Assembly: GCF_021431965.1 (NCBI RefSeq) | Contig: NZ_CP090370.1 | Span: 1,860,001 to 1,924,000, forward strand | DNA from: Erythrobacter sp. SDW2 | GTDB taxonomy: Bacteria > Pseudomonadota > Alphaproteobacteria > Sphingomonadales > Sphingomonadaceae | Length of the DNA: 64,000 nt | Direction of reading: 5' to 3' | Shown: one piece after another, positions 29,368 to 38,585 of the stretch | Layout of the letters: the number at the start of each line of letters is the position of its first letter | Numbering within the stretch: the stretch's first letter is position 1 | Program-made: the position numbers and the translations under genes | The notes under the pieces: model-generated | Database searches by the model: none | What the model saw: only the letters and a program-made list of their open reading frames with translations | What the model was told of the DNA's origin: nothing

Positions 29368-30155
29368 GCGGCCTGGGCCAACCGTTCCTCCAGCGTGCCG
29401 TATTGCGGGTTGATCTGCCGGAACATCTCGAAGCAGCGGTAATAGGCGTGCGGCGTGCCGATGTTGAGCTTGCGGCGGACCTCGTCGATATCCTCCGGGA
29501 GCATCGACAGCAGGTCGGCATGGGCCAGCTTTTTAGCCTCCCGGCCCAGCCTGCGCCCTTCGCGGATCGCTGCATCCACGGGTTCCGACAGCCCGCTTTC
29601 CTTCTTGGTCTGGCGCGCGCCCATCAGTGTGATGAACAGCACGCCGGGTGAATGGTTCTGTTCGTAGCTGAAGCCGAGCAGGCACAGCTCGCCCAGCCCG
29701 TCGCGGCTGTAGCCGGTCAGGACGTGGAACAGGTCATGCGTGTCGCGCAGCCGCTCGATATACCATTCGTAGAGGTCGGCGTGACGCTCCTCCTTCGGCT
29801 TGAAGCGATAGCTCTCCTCGACCAGTCCCTTGGCGGTCAACTGCTCGCGCTCCATGAATTCGACATAGCGACGCGCCAGCGAATTGGGTGCGCAGGACAT
29901 CCAGCGGGCATGGTCATCAAGCAATGCGGGGAGTTCCTCGTTGCGTTCCAACAGGGCACGGGCCTCGTCGGTGGCGAGGAACTGTTCCATCTGGCGGAGG
30001 CTCTTCTTCGACTTGAGTGCGTCGATGATATGGAACACCTGCTCGGTGTCTTCCTTGTCCTGCACCAGCTTGCCGAAATGCTTCAGTGCCTTGAACGGAC
30101 GGAAGCCGGTTACCTTGCGATCGGGATGGACAAGCGGACGCTCGAGCAACGACAT
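29364..30155 (-). CDS. Coq4-like ubiquinone biosynthesis protein (copy 1)
   Basis: 263 residues of the Coq4 family. The zinc-binding HDxxH-x11-E motif is intact as His140, Asp141, His144 and Glu156 in THDLFHVLTGYSRDGLGE. Coq4 is required for ubiquinone synthesis in eukaryotes and is found in many alphaproteobacteria; it may act in C1 hydroxylation or as an organiser. Start at 30155 (MSLLERPL). A palindromic operator lies in the 45 bases between this start and the divergent nitroreductase-like frame. A second Coq4-like protein is encoded at 30953-31789; the two share motif and size, but the N-terminal parts differ. Confidence 0.88.
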   Translation of the reverse strand: MSLLERPLVHPDRKVTGFRPFKALKHFGKLVQDKEDTEQVFHIIDALKSKKSLRQMEQFLATDEARALLERNEELPALLDDHARWMSCAPNSLARRYVEFMEREQLTAKGLVEESYRFKPKEERHADLYEWYIERLRDTHDLFHVLTGYSRDGLGELCLLGFSYEQNHSPGVLFITLMGARQTKKESGLSEPVDAAIREGRRLGREAKKLAHADLLSMLPEDIDEVRRKLNIGTPHAYYRCFEMFRQINPQYGTLEERLAQAA

Positions 30156-30191
30156 GGGCCTACTCCTCTAAGCGAAAAATTTGCGACTAAC

Positions 30192-30205
30192 TTACATCGA
30201 TGTCA
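30192..30205. promoter_or_regulatory. Palindromic operator 1 (putative TetR site)
   Basis: TTACATCGATGTCA, a 14-base palindrome with one mismatch against TGACATNNATGTCA, found between the divergent coq4-like gene and the nitroreductase gene. The same motif occurs at 31829-31842. The spacing and the TetR gene next door make it a probable repressor site. Confidence 0.65.
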
Positions 30206-30262
30206 ATAGTCCGGTGGACGGAGGACTTTCGTAAGCCTGCCAAAAAGTGCGATAGCTTCGGC

Positions 30263-30949
30263 ATGAAGGACCACGACAGATTGCCCTACTCGCTCCCACC
30301 CATGCCCGAAGAGGAGCGAATGGCAGCAGCGAGGGCAATTCGCGAGTCGTTGGCGAGCAGGCGCACCTGCCGCTACTTCAGCCATGCGCCTGTGCCGCGC
30401 GAGATCATCGAGCAGGCCATTCTTGCCGCCGGAAGCGCGCCCAGCGGGGCCAACCACCAGCCCTGGCATTTCGCGGTGATTTCCTCGTCCAACAAGAAAC
30501 GCGCGCTGCGTGAGGCCGCGGAAGCGGAAGAGCGCCGGTTTTATGGCGAGGACGGCGGCAAGGCCAAGGCAGGACAGGATTGGCTCGAAGCTTTGGGCCC
30601 GCTCGGCACCGATGCTGACAAACCCTTTCTCGAAACCGCCCCATGGCTGATCGTCGTCTTCGCACAGCGCAAGGGCGGGATCGACGAGGACGGCAAGACG
30701 CAGAACTACTACGTCAACGAAAGCGTCGGGATTGCCTGCGGGATGTTGCTGACGACCCTGCACGCCGCGGGCCTCGCCACCCTGACCCACACGCCCTCGC
30801 CCATGGGCTTCTTGCGCGAGCTCTGCGGCCGGCCGGAGCACGAGAAGCCGCTGATGATCGTCGCTGTCGGCCACCCGGCACCCGATGCGACGGTTCCGGC
30901 GCATGCGCTCAGGAAGAAGCCGCTGGAGCAGATCGCCAGCTGGCTCTAG
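30263..30949 (+). CDS. Nitroreductase family protein
   Basis: 228 residues of the FMN-dependent nitroreductase family. The RRTCRYFSHAPVPREIIEQAILAAGSAPSGANHQPWHFAVI region (in parts: SRRTCRYFSHAPVP, AAGSAPSGANHQPWHF) holds the FMN-binding Arg and the substrate pocket. The family includes nitroreductases, flavin reductases and iodotyrosine deiodinase-like enzymes, and the substrate cannot be fixed here. I chose MKDHDRLPYS at 30263; an ATG at 30200 exists but lies inside the operator palindrome. It is divergent from coq4 copy 1 and ends three bases before coq4 copy 2. Confidence 0.82.
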   Translation: MKDHDRLPYSLPPMPEEERMAAARAIRESLASRRTCRYFSHAPVPREIIEQAILAAGSAPSGANHQPWHFAVISSSNKKRALREAAEAEERRFYGEDGGKAKAGQDWLEALGPLGTDADKPFLETAPWLIVVFAQRKGGIDEDGKTQNYYVNESVGIACGMLLTTLHAAGLATLTHTPSPMGFLRELCGRPEHEKPLMIVAVGHPAPDATVPAHALRKKPLEQIASWL

Positions 30950-30952
30950 GCG

Positions 30953-31789
30953 TCAAGCCGTGGCCATGCCCTTCGCCAGCAGGTCATAGGGATCGATCCC
31001 GCGTTCGCGCCAGATGGCATGGCAACGGCGGTATTCGGTCGGGTCACCCACCTTCATCAGGGCGCGTGCTTCGTCCAGCGGCATCTTGAGCAGCTGTAGG
31101 ATCGGCATTTCGGCAAGGCACGGCGCACCTGCACCCAGCTTATGGGCCTGCCGTACCGCACGCAGCACCGGAGCTGATGTCTTGACGCCGCGCCTGGTGT
31201 TGATCGCCGCAAGGTAGGCGATGAAGAGGTTCGCAAAGCCGCCGTTCTGGCCATAGGTGAAGGCCAGCACGCACTGCTCGCCTAGCGCGTCACGGCCATA
31301 GCCGGTCAGGACGTGCAGCAGATCGTGTGTGTCGCGGCGGCGCCAGGCGTACCATTCGATCAGGTCACCATACTTCGGGCGGTCGGGCCATGCTCTCTCA
31401 CCCTCTTCGACCAGTCCCGCGGCGGTCAGTCCTTCCTGCTCCATGAAGTCGCAATAGGCGTGTGCGACCGTGCCCGCATGATAACGACGGAGGGCTGCGT
31501 GGTCATCGAGGATGGTCGGCAGATAGGGTTCGCTCTCACGCACTCGCTGCCCTTCACGGCTGAGCGTGAACTTGCGCGCCATCGGCACGAAGCGGCTCGA
31601 AGGAAGCGATTCGAAAATCTTGAAGACGTGACTGGTGTCTTCCTTGTCCTTAAGCAGCTCGCGGAAATGGTGCACCGCTGCTCGCAGATTGCGCCGCGGC
31701 TCTGGGCGATCGGGGTGCCGAAAGATCGTCCCGTCGGGGGCGATATCGACTTGCGTGCCGACGGGAAAGGAGCGGATGGTGTCGTTCAT
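30953..31789 (-). CDS. Coq4-like ubiquinone biosynthesis protein (copy 2)
   Basis: 278 residues with the same zinc motif, His155, Asp156, His159 and Glu171 in THDLLHVLTGYGRDALGE. It is a paralogue of copy 1 (both have the KDKEDT segment and the DFMEQEGLTAAGLVEEG / EFMEREQLTAKGLVEES block), with a longer N-terminus. The start MNDTIRSFPV at 31789 fits the operator at 31829-31842 just upstream. It lies between the nitroreductase gene and serB. Which of the two copies serves ubiquinone synthesis is unknown. Confidence 0.86.
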   Translation of the reverse strand: MNDTIRSFPVGTQVDIAPDGTIFRHPDRPEPRRNLRAAVHHFRELLKDKEDTSHVFKIFESLPSSRFVPMARKFTLSREGQRVRESEPYLPTILDDHAALRRYHAGTVAHAYCDFMEQEGLTAAGLVEEGERAWPDRPKYGDLIEWYAWRRRDTHDLLHVLTGYGRDALGEQCVLAFTYGQNGGFANLFIAYLAAINTRRGVKTSAPVLRAVRQAHKLGAGAPCLAEMPILQLLKMPLDEARALMKVGDPTEYRRCHAIWRERGIDPYDLLAKGMATA

Positions 31790-31828
31790 GGGGGCGCTTC
31801 TATCTCTAGGGTGCCGGAAGGTTAATAC

Positions 31829-31842
31829 TGACATGCATGTCA
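31829..31842. promoter_or_regulatory. Palindromic operator 2 (putative TetR site)
   Basis: TGACATGCATGTCA, a perfect 14-base palindrome embedded in a near-perfect 24-base one (31825-31848 approx). It lies 40 bases upstream of the second Coq4-like start and matches operator 1 at 11 of 14 positions, the differences falling at one arm base and the central pair. Confidence 0.7.
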
Positions 31843-31869
31843 ATATTGGATGAACGCGCCATTGTCGCC

Positions 31870-32754
31870 TCAGGCCACCACCCATTCGTCGCGCGGAATG
31901 CCCAGCAGGACGAGGATCGAGCTCAGATCGCCGCGATCGATCCAGCAATCGGCGGCGCCGCGGGCTTTGGGCTTGGCGTGATAGGCCACGCCGCAATGCG
32001 CTGCTTCGAGCATCGAAATGTCGTTCGCCCCGTCGCCTGCCGCCATGCCGAATGCGCCCTGCCCGGCCTCGGCGATGGCGTCCAGCAACGCGCTTCGCTT
32101 GACAGCGCTGTCTACCACCGGCCCGACCAGTCCGCCCGTGAGCGCGCCGTTGGCGACGTCGAGACGGTTGGCGATCACCCTGTCAAATCCGATCCCTTCG
32201 GCCACCGGATCGGCAAAGTGGTGAAACCCGCCGGTGACCAGCACAGTCTTGCAGCCCAAACGTCTAAGCGTTCCGACCAGTACGCGAGCGCCCGGATTGG
32301 GTTGGATGCGCTCGTCGAGACAGCGCTGGATAGCACTTTCCTCCAACCCTGCCAGTAAAGCCACCCGTTCGCGCAGCGCGCTCTCGAAATCGAGTTCCCC
32401 CTGCATGGCGCGCTCAGTGATTTCGGCGATCTGCGGCTTGATCCCGGCATAGTCGGCCAGCTCGTCGATGCATTCCTGCCCGATCATGGTCGAATCCATG
32501 TCGGAGACAAACACCTGCGGCAACGCGATGCGCTCATCCACGATCAGGCCATCGGTGCCGGGAAAATGCTCGTCGAGCGCCGCGCGCAGCAGGCGCGTGC
32601 TGCCGGAAAACGTCTCGATCTGCACTAGCACGCCCTCAGGAATCGCTTCGGCCGAGACGGCCAGCGCCAGACCTTCCGGCTCCAGCGCGTGCTTCAAAGC
32701 CTCGATACGGCTCAACAGACCGTCAGGGTCTGCTATCAGGCGGGCGATGAGCAC
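31870..32754 (-). CDS. serB: Phosphoserine phosphatase
   Basis: Last step of serine synthesis, dephosphorylation of O-phosphoserine. The HAD nucleophile motif is FVSDMDSTMIGQECIDELAD, with the Asp pair and the SerB-specific Glu. Motif II is in LVTGGFHHFADPVAEG and motif IV is GAAGDGANDISMLEAA-like (MAAGDGANDISML). The first 80 residues form the ACT-like region seen in long SerB forms. I set the start at the GTG (VLIARLIADPDG) at 32754 because longer frames run into the miaA gene. This start overlaps the miaA start by eight bases on the opposite strand. Confidence 0.94.
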   Translation of the reverse strand: MLIARLIADPDGLLSRIEALKHALEPEGLALAVSAEAIPEGVLVQIETFSGSTRLLRAALDEHFPGTDGLIVDERIALPQVFVSDMDSTMIGQECIDELADYAGIKPQIAEITERAMQGELDFESALRERVALLAGLEESAIQRCLDERIQPNPGARVLVGTLRRLGCKTVLVTGGFHHFADPVAEGIGFDRVIANRLDVANGALTGGLVGPVVDSAVKRSALLDAIAEAGQGAFGMAAGDGANDISMLEAAHCGVAYHAKPKARGAADCWIDRGDLSSILVLLGIPRDEWVVA

Positions 32755-33673
32755 GCGGAATTCTCCAGAATCGGACGACGAACGGTCGCCGCTGGCGCTG
32801 ATTGCAGGGCCAACCGCCAGCGGCAAGAGCGATGTGGCTGTGCGCCTTGCCCTGGCGTTGCAGGATGACGGACGCGATGCGGTGGTGATCAATGCGGACA
32901 GCGCGCAGGTTTATGCCGATCTGCGGGTGCTCAGCGCACGGCCCTCCGATGAGGAGATGCGAGGCGTACCCCACCGCCTGTTCGGGGAATGGGACGGAGC
33001 AACCGCTTGCTCGGCGGCAGACTGGGCCGGGCGCGCCCGACAGGAAATAGCCGGCGCGCATGCTGCAGGAGCGGTCTCGATCCTGGTCGGTGGCACCGGT
33101 CTCTATATCAGGACGCTGCTCGACGGCATCGCCCCGATCCCGCCGATCGACCCGCAAGTTCGCGATACGGTCCGCGCCCTTTCGCAAGCCGAAGCACGAG
33201 CCGCTTTGGAACGGGAGGATCCTTCCGCCGCAGCCCGGCTTGCACCTGCGGATGCAGCGCGAACGTGCCGTGCACTCGAAGTCGTCCGCGCAACCGGGCG
33301 CACGCTCGACGATTGGCAGAGGCAGAAGGCAGGCGGCATCGACGCACATGTGCAGCTTTACCCGGCCATCCTGCTCCCGGATCGCGATTGGCTCTACGCC
33401 CGGTGCGACAAGCGGTACTCACTCATGCTCGAACAAGGCGCAATCGAAGAGGTCGAGGCGCTGCTCGGTCGCAACCTCGATCCCGCCCTGCCTGTCATGC
33501 GCGCGATTGGCGTGCCGGAGATCGCCGCCATGCTGAAAGGCGAGCTTGACCGCGCCCAATGCATCGCCGCTGGCCGGCAGGCCACACGCAACTATGCGAA
33601 ACGACAGTACACGTGGTTCCGGCACCAGCCTCCCCTGAATGGAGGCGGGTCGGTGACGCAGATTTCAATCTGA
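32747..33673 (+). CDS. miaA: tRNA dimethylallyltransferase
   Basis: Adds a dimethylallyl group to A37 of tRNAs reading UNN codons. The P-loop GPTASGKS is at residues 21-28, and the family segments INADSAQVYADLRVLSARPS, LVGGTGLYIRTLLDGI and RNYAKRQYTWFR are present. It is 308 residues long. The ATG at 32747 was chosen for the short N-terminus before the P-loop. The divergent serB start is only eight bases inside this gene, so the two promoters must lie inside each other's coding sequence. Confidence 0.95.
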   Translation: MSTRNSPESDDERSPLALIAGPTASGKSDVAVRLALALQDDGRDAVVINADSAQVYADLRVLSARPSDEEMRGVPHRLFGEWDGATACSAADWAGRARQEIAGAHAAGAVSILVGGTGLYIRTLLDGIAPIPPIDPQVRDTVRALSQAEARAALEREDPSAAARLAPADAARTCRALEVVRATGRTLDDWQRQKAGGIDAHVQLYPAILLPDRDWLYARCDKRYSLMLEQGAIEEVEALLGRNLDPALPVMRAIGVPEIAAMLKGELDRAQCIAAGRQATRNYAKRQYTWFRHQPPLNGGGSVTQISI

Positions 33674-33708
33674 AAGACGTTTTTGAAGGATTATTCCAAA
33701 AATAGCGT

Positions 33709-33737
33709 TTGACAGGACATAAACAGACTCGTACACG
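33709..33737 (+). promoter_or_regulatory. Candidate ilvB promoter
   Basis: TTGACA (33709-33714), 17 bases and TACACG (33732-33737), pointing to ilvB. The -35 box is perfect and the -10 is weak. Expected transcription start is near 33744, giving a leader of about 65 bases that includes the hairpin at 33755-33787. Confidence 0.5.
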
Positions 33738-33754
33738 GGCCTTGGACAACCCCT

Positions 33755-33794
33755 GGGCCCGACGTTCTCTCAAGGAACGCCGGGCCCGCTTTTA
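33755..33794 (+). terminator. Hairpin with T-run in the ilvB leader (possible attenuator)
   Basis: Stem GGGCCCG-A-CGTTC (33755-33767) pairs with GAACG-C-CGGGCCC (33775-33787), 12 bp with one A/C mismatch and a seven-base loop, followed by GCTTTTAT. It sits 14 bases before the ilvB start, between the promoter and the gene. I see no leader peptide with an ATG start. Confidence 0.6.
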
Positions 33795-33808
33795 TCAGGA
33801 GACCGCAA

Positions 33809-35584
33809 ATGCCTGCCCCCACCGAACGCAGCGGAGCGGCGATCCTCGTCGATTGCCTGGTGCGTGAGGGCGTCGAGGTCATTTTCGGCTATCCCGGCGG
33901 CGCGGTGCTGCCGATCTACGACGAGCTGTTCGGCAGCGAACGCATCCGCCATATTCTCGTCCGTCACGAGGCCGGTGCGGCCCATGCTGCGGAAGGTTAT
34001 GCCCGCTCGACCGGCAGGCCCGGCGTGGTGCTGGTCACCAGTGGCCCGGGCGCGACCAACGCGGTTACGGGCATCGCCGACGCCTATATGGATTCGATCC
34101 CCATGGTGGTCATCACCGGGCAGGTGCCCAGCAGCCTGATCGGGACGGATGCGTTCCAGGAAGCGGACACCGTCGGCATCACGCGGCACTGCACCAAGCA
34201 CAACTACCTGGTGAAGAACCCCGACCAGCTGGCGGCGACGATCCACGAGGCGTTCCGTATCGCAACATCCGGTCGCCCCGGACCCGTCCTGATCGACATT
34301 CCCAAGGACGTGCAGATCGCCATGGGCGCGCTCGATGCGTCGGAGAAAGCCAAGCCGCTGGCCTCGGCCCGCTACCAGCCTCGGACGGTGGCCCATGCCG
34401 ACGAGGTACTCGAAGCGGTCGAGATGATAGCCGCGGCGAAGTGTCCGGTGTTCTACACTGGCGGCGGCGTGATCAACTCCGGCCCGCAGGCCAGCGAGGC
34501 GCTGCGCCGGTTGCAGTCGCTCACCAACGCACCGGTAACCTCGACGCTGATGGGACTCGGCGCTTTCCCCTCGGATCATCCCGACTGGCTCGGCATGCTG
34601 GGGATGCATGGCACGTTCGAGGCCAATATGGCGATGAACAAGGCCGACCTCATCATTGCCGTCGGCGCGCGCTTCGATGACCGGGTGACGGGCCGCCTGG
34701 ATGCCTTCTCGCCGGACTCGAAAAAGATTCACATCGATATCGACCGGGCCAGCATCAACAAGATCGTGCCGGTCGATCTCGGCATCGTCGGCGATTGCGG
34801 CACGGTGCTGGAACAGATCATCGCCGCCTGGGGTGCCAAAGAAAACGGGCGCAAGGCGCAGGACATGGGCGAGTGGAAAGCGCGTATCGCCGGATGGCGG
34901 GCGCGCGAATGCCTCGCCTATCCGCCCAAGGCGAAGGACGGCGCGATCATGCCGCAAAAGGCGGTCGAGCGACTTTATGCCCTGACCAAAGAGCGCGAGC
35001 CGATCATCACCACCGAAGTGGGCCAGCACCAGATGTGGGCGGCGCAGTATTTCGGCTTCGACAAGCCCAACAAGTGGCTCACCAGCGGCGGCCTCGGCAC
35101 CATGGGCTATGGCCTGCCCGCCGCGATCGGCGCGCAGCTGGGCAACCCGCAAGCGCTGGTGATCGATATCGCGGGCGAAGCCTCGATCCAGATGAACATT
35201 CAGGAACTCGGCACCGCGAGCCAGTATCGCCTGCCGGTCAAGATCTTCATCCTCAACAACGAGTACATGGGCATGGTCCGCCAGTGGCAGGAGCTGACCT
35301 ATGAGAGCCGCTATTCGAACTCCTACAGCGACAGCCTGCCCGATTTCGTCCGGCTCGCCGAAGCCTATGGCTGGAAGGGGATCCGCATCGAAAACGAGGC
35401 CGGACTCGACGCCGGGATCGAAGCCATGCTGGCGCATGACGGCCCGGTGATCGTCGACTGTATGGTGTCCAAGAGCGCCAACTGCTTCCCGATGATCCCA
35501 AGCGGCGCGGCGCATACTGACATGCTGCTCTATGGCGACCATGTCGAAGGCACCATGGACGACGAAGCCAAGGCGCTGGTGTAG
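33809..35584 (+). CDS. ilvB: Acetolactate synthase large subunit
   Basis: Thiamine diphosphate enzyme that makes acetolactate and acetohydroxybutyrate, the first common step of valine, leucine and isoleucine synthesis. The 591 residues show the cofactor Glu in [19 protein letters not shown] and [20 protein letters not shown], and the diphosphate-binding [16 protein letters not shown]-type segment ([11 protein letters not shown], then [14 protein letters not shown]). An AGGAGA Shine-Dalgarno sequence lies before the ATG. Nine bases separate it from ilvH, so they form one operon. Confidence 0.97.
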   Translation: MPAPTERSGAAILVDCLVREGVEVIFGYPGGAVLPIYDELFGSERIRHILVRHEAGAAHAAEGYARSTGRPGVVLVTSGPGATNAVTGIADAYMDSIPMVVITGQVPSSLIGTDAFQEADTVGITRHCTKHNYLVKNPDQLAATIHEAFRIATSGRPGPVLIDIPKDVQIAMGALDASEKAKPLASARYQPRTVAHADEVLEAVEMIAAAKCPVFYTGGGVINSGPQASEALRRLQSLTNAPVTSTLMGLGAFPSDHPDWLGMLGMHGTFEANMAMNKADLIIAVGARFDDRVTGRLDAFSPDSKKIHIDIDRASINKIVPVDLGIVGDCGTVLEQIIAAWGAKENGRKAQDMGEWKARIAGWRARECLAYPPKAKDGAIMPQKAVERLYALTKEREPIITTEVGQHQMWAAQYFGFDKPNKWLTSGGLGTMGYGLPAAIGAQLGNPQALVIDIAGEASIQMNIQELGTASQYRLPVKIFILNNEYMGMVRQWQELTYESRYSNSYSDSLPDFVRLAEAYGWKGIRIENEAGLDAGIEAMLAHDGPVIVDCMVSKSANCFPMIPSGAAHTDMLLYGDHVEGTMDDEAKALV

Positions 35585-35593
35585 GACGGACCC

Positions 35594-36109
35594 ATGAAAA
35601 TCACCGAAAAAGCCGCCGAACGCCACGTCCTTGCCGTCACCGTTGACAACGAGCCGGGCATCCTCGCCAAGATCACCGGCCTGTTCACCGCGCGCGGCTA
35701 CAACATCGACAGCCTGACCGTGGCCGACATCACCGAGGACCACGCGATCAGCCGGATCACCATCGTCACCAACGGCCCGCCCGAAGTGATCGACCAGATC
35801 CATGCCCAGCTCGAGCGGCTGGTGCCGGTGCACAAGGTCACCGATCTCACCGAAGCCGGCCCGCATGTCGAGCGCGAGCTGGCGCTGGTGAAGGTTGCCG
35901 GCACCGGCGAGAAGCGGGTCGAGGCGCTGCGCCTGGCCGATATCTTCCGCGCCCGCCCGGTCGATACCACGACCGAGAGCTTCATCTTCGAAATCACCGG
36001 CCCGCCCGACAAGGTCGACAGCTTCATTGCCCTCATGCGCGAACTCGGCTTGGTCGAAGTCGGCCGCACTGGCATCGTCGGGATGATGCGCGGGGCGGAG
36101 GGGGTTTAG
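35594..36109 (+). CDS. ilvH: Acetolactate synthase small (regulatory) subunit
   Basis: 171 residues. The N-terminal ACT domain (HVLAVTVDNEPGILAKITGLF, RGYNIDSLTVADI) binds valine for feedback control, and the C-terminal part (ADIFRARPVDTTTESFIFEITG) activates the large subunit. It follows ilvB at nine bases. After its stop lies a palindromic repeat and then ilvC. Confidence 0.96.
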   Translation: MKITEKAAERHVLAVTVDNEPGILAKITGLFTARGYNIDSLTVADITEDHAISRITIVTNGPPEVIDQIHAQLERLVPVHKVTDLTEAGPHVERELALVKVAGTGEKRVEALRLADIFRARPVDTTTESFIFEITGPPDKVDSFIALMRELGLVEVGRTGIVGMMRGAEGV

Positions 36110-36117
36110 GCAGAAAC

Positions 36118-37240
<1,123 letters not shown>

Positions 37241-37307
37241 CCTTTGGACTTGGTGTAGGCTGTACCGGGCACTAGGGTGGCGCGTCTCACCCGTCGGAGG
37301 AACTGTC

Positions 37308-37949
37308 TTGAAAAAGTATGCTGTTGCCCTGGCCCTGCTGGGTTCTGCCACGCTTGCCGTCACTTCGATTTCCGCGCAGGAGGCCGGGATCCCCGGCGCC
37401 GCCGATGTCTCTCGGGTCACTGCCGGGACCTATGCGCTCGACCCGGCACACACGCTGGTGGGCTGGCGGGTCAGCCATTTCGGCTTCAACGATTATCTCG
37501 GCCTGTTCGGCGACATCACCGGCACGATGGAGCTCGATCCGGCCAATGTCGAAGCGGCGAAGTTCGATATTACCATCCCGATAGGCGCCGTGACCGTCGC
37601 CAGCGCGGGTCTGAAGGATCACCTGCTTCGCCCGGGCAAGGACGGCGGGGCCCCGGACTTCTTCGGCCCCGAGCCAGCGCCGGCCAAGTTCATATCGACC
37701 GATGTCCGCCGTACCGGCGACACGACCGCATTGGTCACCGGTCAGCTGACCATGAACGGCAAGACGGCGCCGGTCGCAATTCTGGTCGAGTTTACCGGCG
37801 CAGGCACCAATCCCTTCAACAAGAAGGCCACGGTCGGCTTCGAAGGCCGCGCGGTGATCGACCGGACCCAATGGGGCATCGCCTATGCCGCCCCTGCCAT
37901 CGGCAAAGAGGTCGAATTGAGCATCAGTGCTGCGTTCGAAAAGCAATAA
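37308..37949 (+). CDS. YceI-family periplasmic protein
   Basis: 213 residues with a signal peptide (KKYAVALALLGSATLAVTSISAQE). The YceI lipocalin-like fold is suggested by YALDPAHTLVGWRVSHFGFNDYLGLFGDITGTMELDP and the later DKDVRRTGDT/TGQLTMNGKT/NPFNKKATVGFEGRAVIDR pattern (seen in parts). Family members bind isoprenoid or other lipids in the periplasm; the ligand here is unknown. It starts with TTG at 37308, supported by a perfect GGAGG Shine-Dalgarno seven bases upstream. It lies downstream of ilvC. Confidence 0.87.
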   Translation: MKKYAVALALLGSATLAVTSISAQEAGIPGAADVSRVTAGTYALDPAHTLVGWRVSHFGFNDYLGLFGDITGTMELDPANVEAAKFDITIPIGAVTVASAGLKDHLLRPGKDGGAPDFFGPEPAPAKFISTDVRRTGDTTALVTGQLTMNGKTAPVAILVEFTGAGTNPFNKKATVGFEGRAVIDRTQWGIAYAAPAIGKEVELSISAAFEKQ

Positions 37950-37992
37950 GCCTGTCGACATCGCCGCCGCGCATTGTCACTAGCCACAGAAC

Positions 37993-38580
37993 ATGCGCGG
38001 TGCCCCATCCCACACACTGGTCCTGGCGCTCTGTGCCCTCGCCTGGGTCGGTATCGTAATCAATTCGGCGATCTATGCCCGGGAGAACCCACATAGCGGG
38101 CGCGATCCTGTCGCGTCCGATAGTGAAATCGCTGCCTTCGCCCGGACTGCGCTCGAAGATGTGCAGCAAAGGTCCTTCGCCGAGCGGAAGGAGTACTGCG
38201 GCCTCATCCTCGAGGACGATGCAGGAAACCTGGCTGTCTCTGCCGTGTTCGAGGGGTATGAGGCCGAGTGCCAATTGCCGTGGTTGTCGCCCATGGGGCA
38301 ATATCCTGTTGCGACCTTCCACACTCACGGAGCCTATAACTTCGACTATGACAGCGAAGTGCCGTCCACCGTCGACATGGAAGCGGATATCGGCGAACAG
38401 ATCGACGGCTTCGTGGCGACGCCCGGCGGCCGGCTGTGGAAGATCGATTGGGAAGACGAGGTGGCCGTGCAGCTTTGCGGGGAAGGCTGCCTCGCTACCG
38501 ATCCGCGCTATCGCCCCGAACCGCAGGGCGGTATTGCCCAGCGCTATACCCTGCCCGAACTGCAGCAGCGCCAACCTTGA
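37993..38580 (+). CDS. DUF4329 protein with JAMM-like metal site
   Basis: 195 residues with an N-terminal membrane anchor or signal (HTLVLALCALAWVGIVINSAIY) and a DUF4329 domain. The segment YPVATFHTHGAYNFDYDSEV contains HxH, followed by an STVD motif, and an upstream Glu in AERKEYCGLIL. This arrangement resembles JAB/MPN metalloprotease sites (Glu, HxH, SxxD), but the spacing between HxH and SxxD (12 residues) is longer than usual. The role is unknown. Three cysteines may form a disulfide (YCGLIL, AECQLP, CGEGCL). Its stop is six bases before the lactate dehydrogenase-like start. Confidence 0.75.
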   Translation: MRGAPSHTLVLALCALAWVGIVINSAIYARENPHSGRDPVASDSEIAAFARTALEDVQQRSFAERKEYCGLILEDDAGNLAVSAVFEGYEAECQLPWLSPMGQYPVATFHTHGAYNFDYDSEVPSTVDMEADIGEQIDGFVATPGGRLWKIDWEDEVAVQLCGEGCLATDPRYRPEPQGGIAQRYTLPELQQRQP

Positions 38581-38585
38581 GACTC

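Noticed and set aside
33738-33760. Antiterminator hairpin GGGCC/GGGCCC before the ilvB terminator
   Set aside because: The 5' arm would lie upstream of the predicted transcription start, so it is probably not in the RNA.
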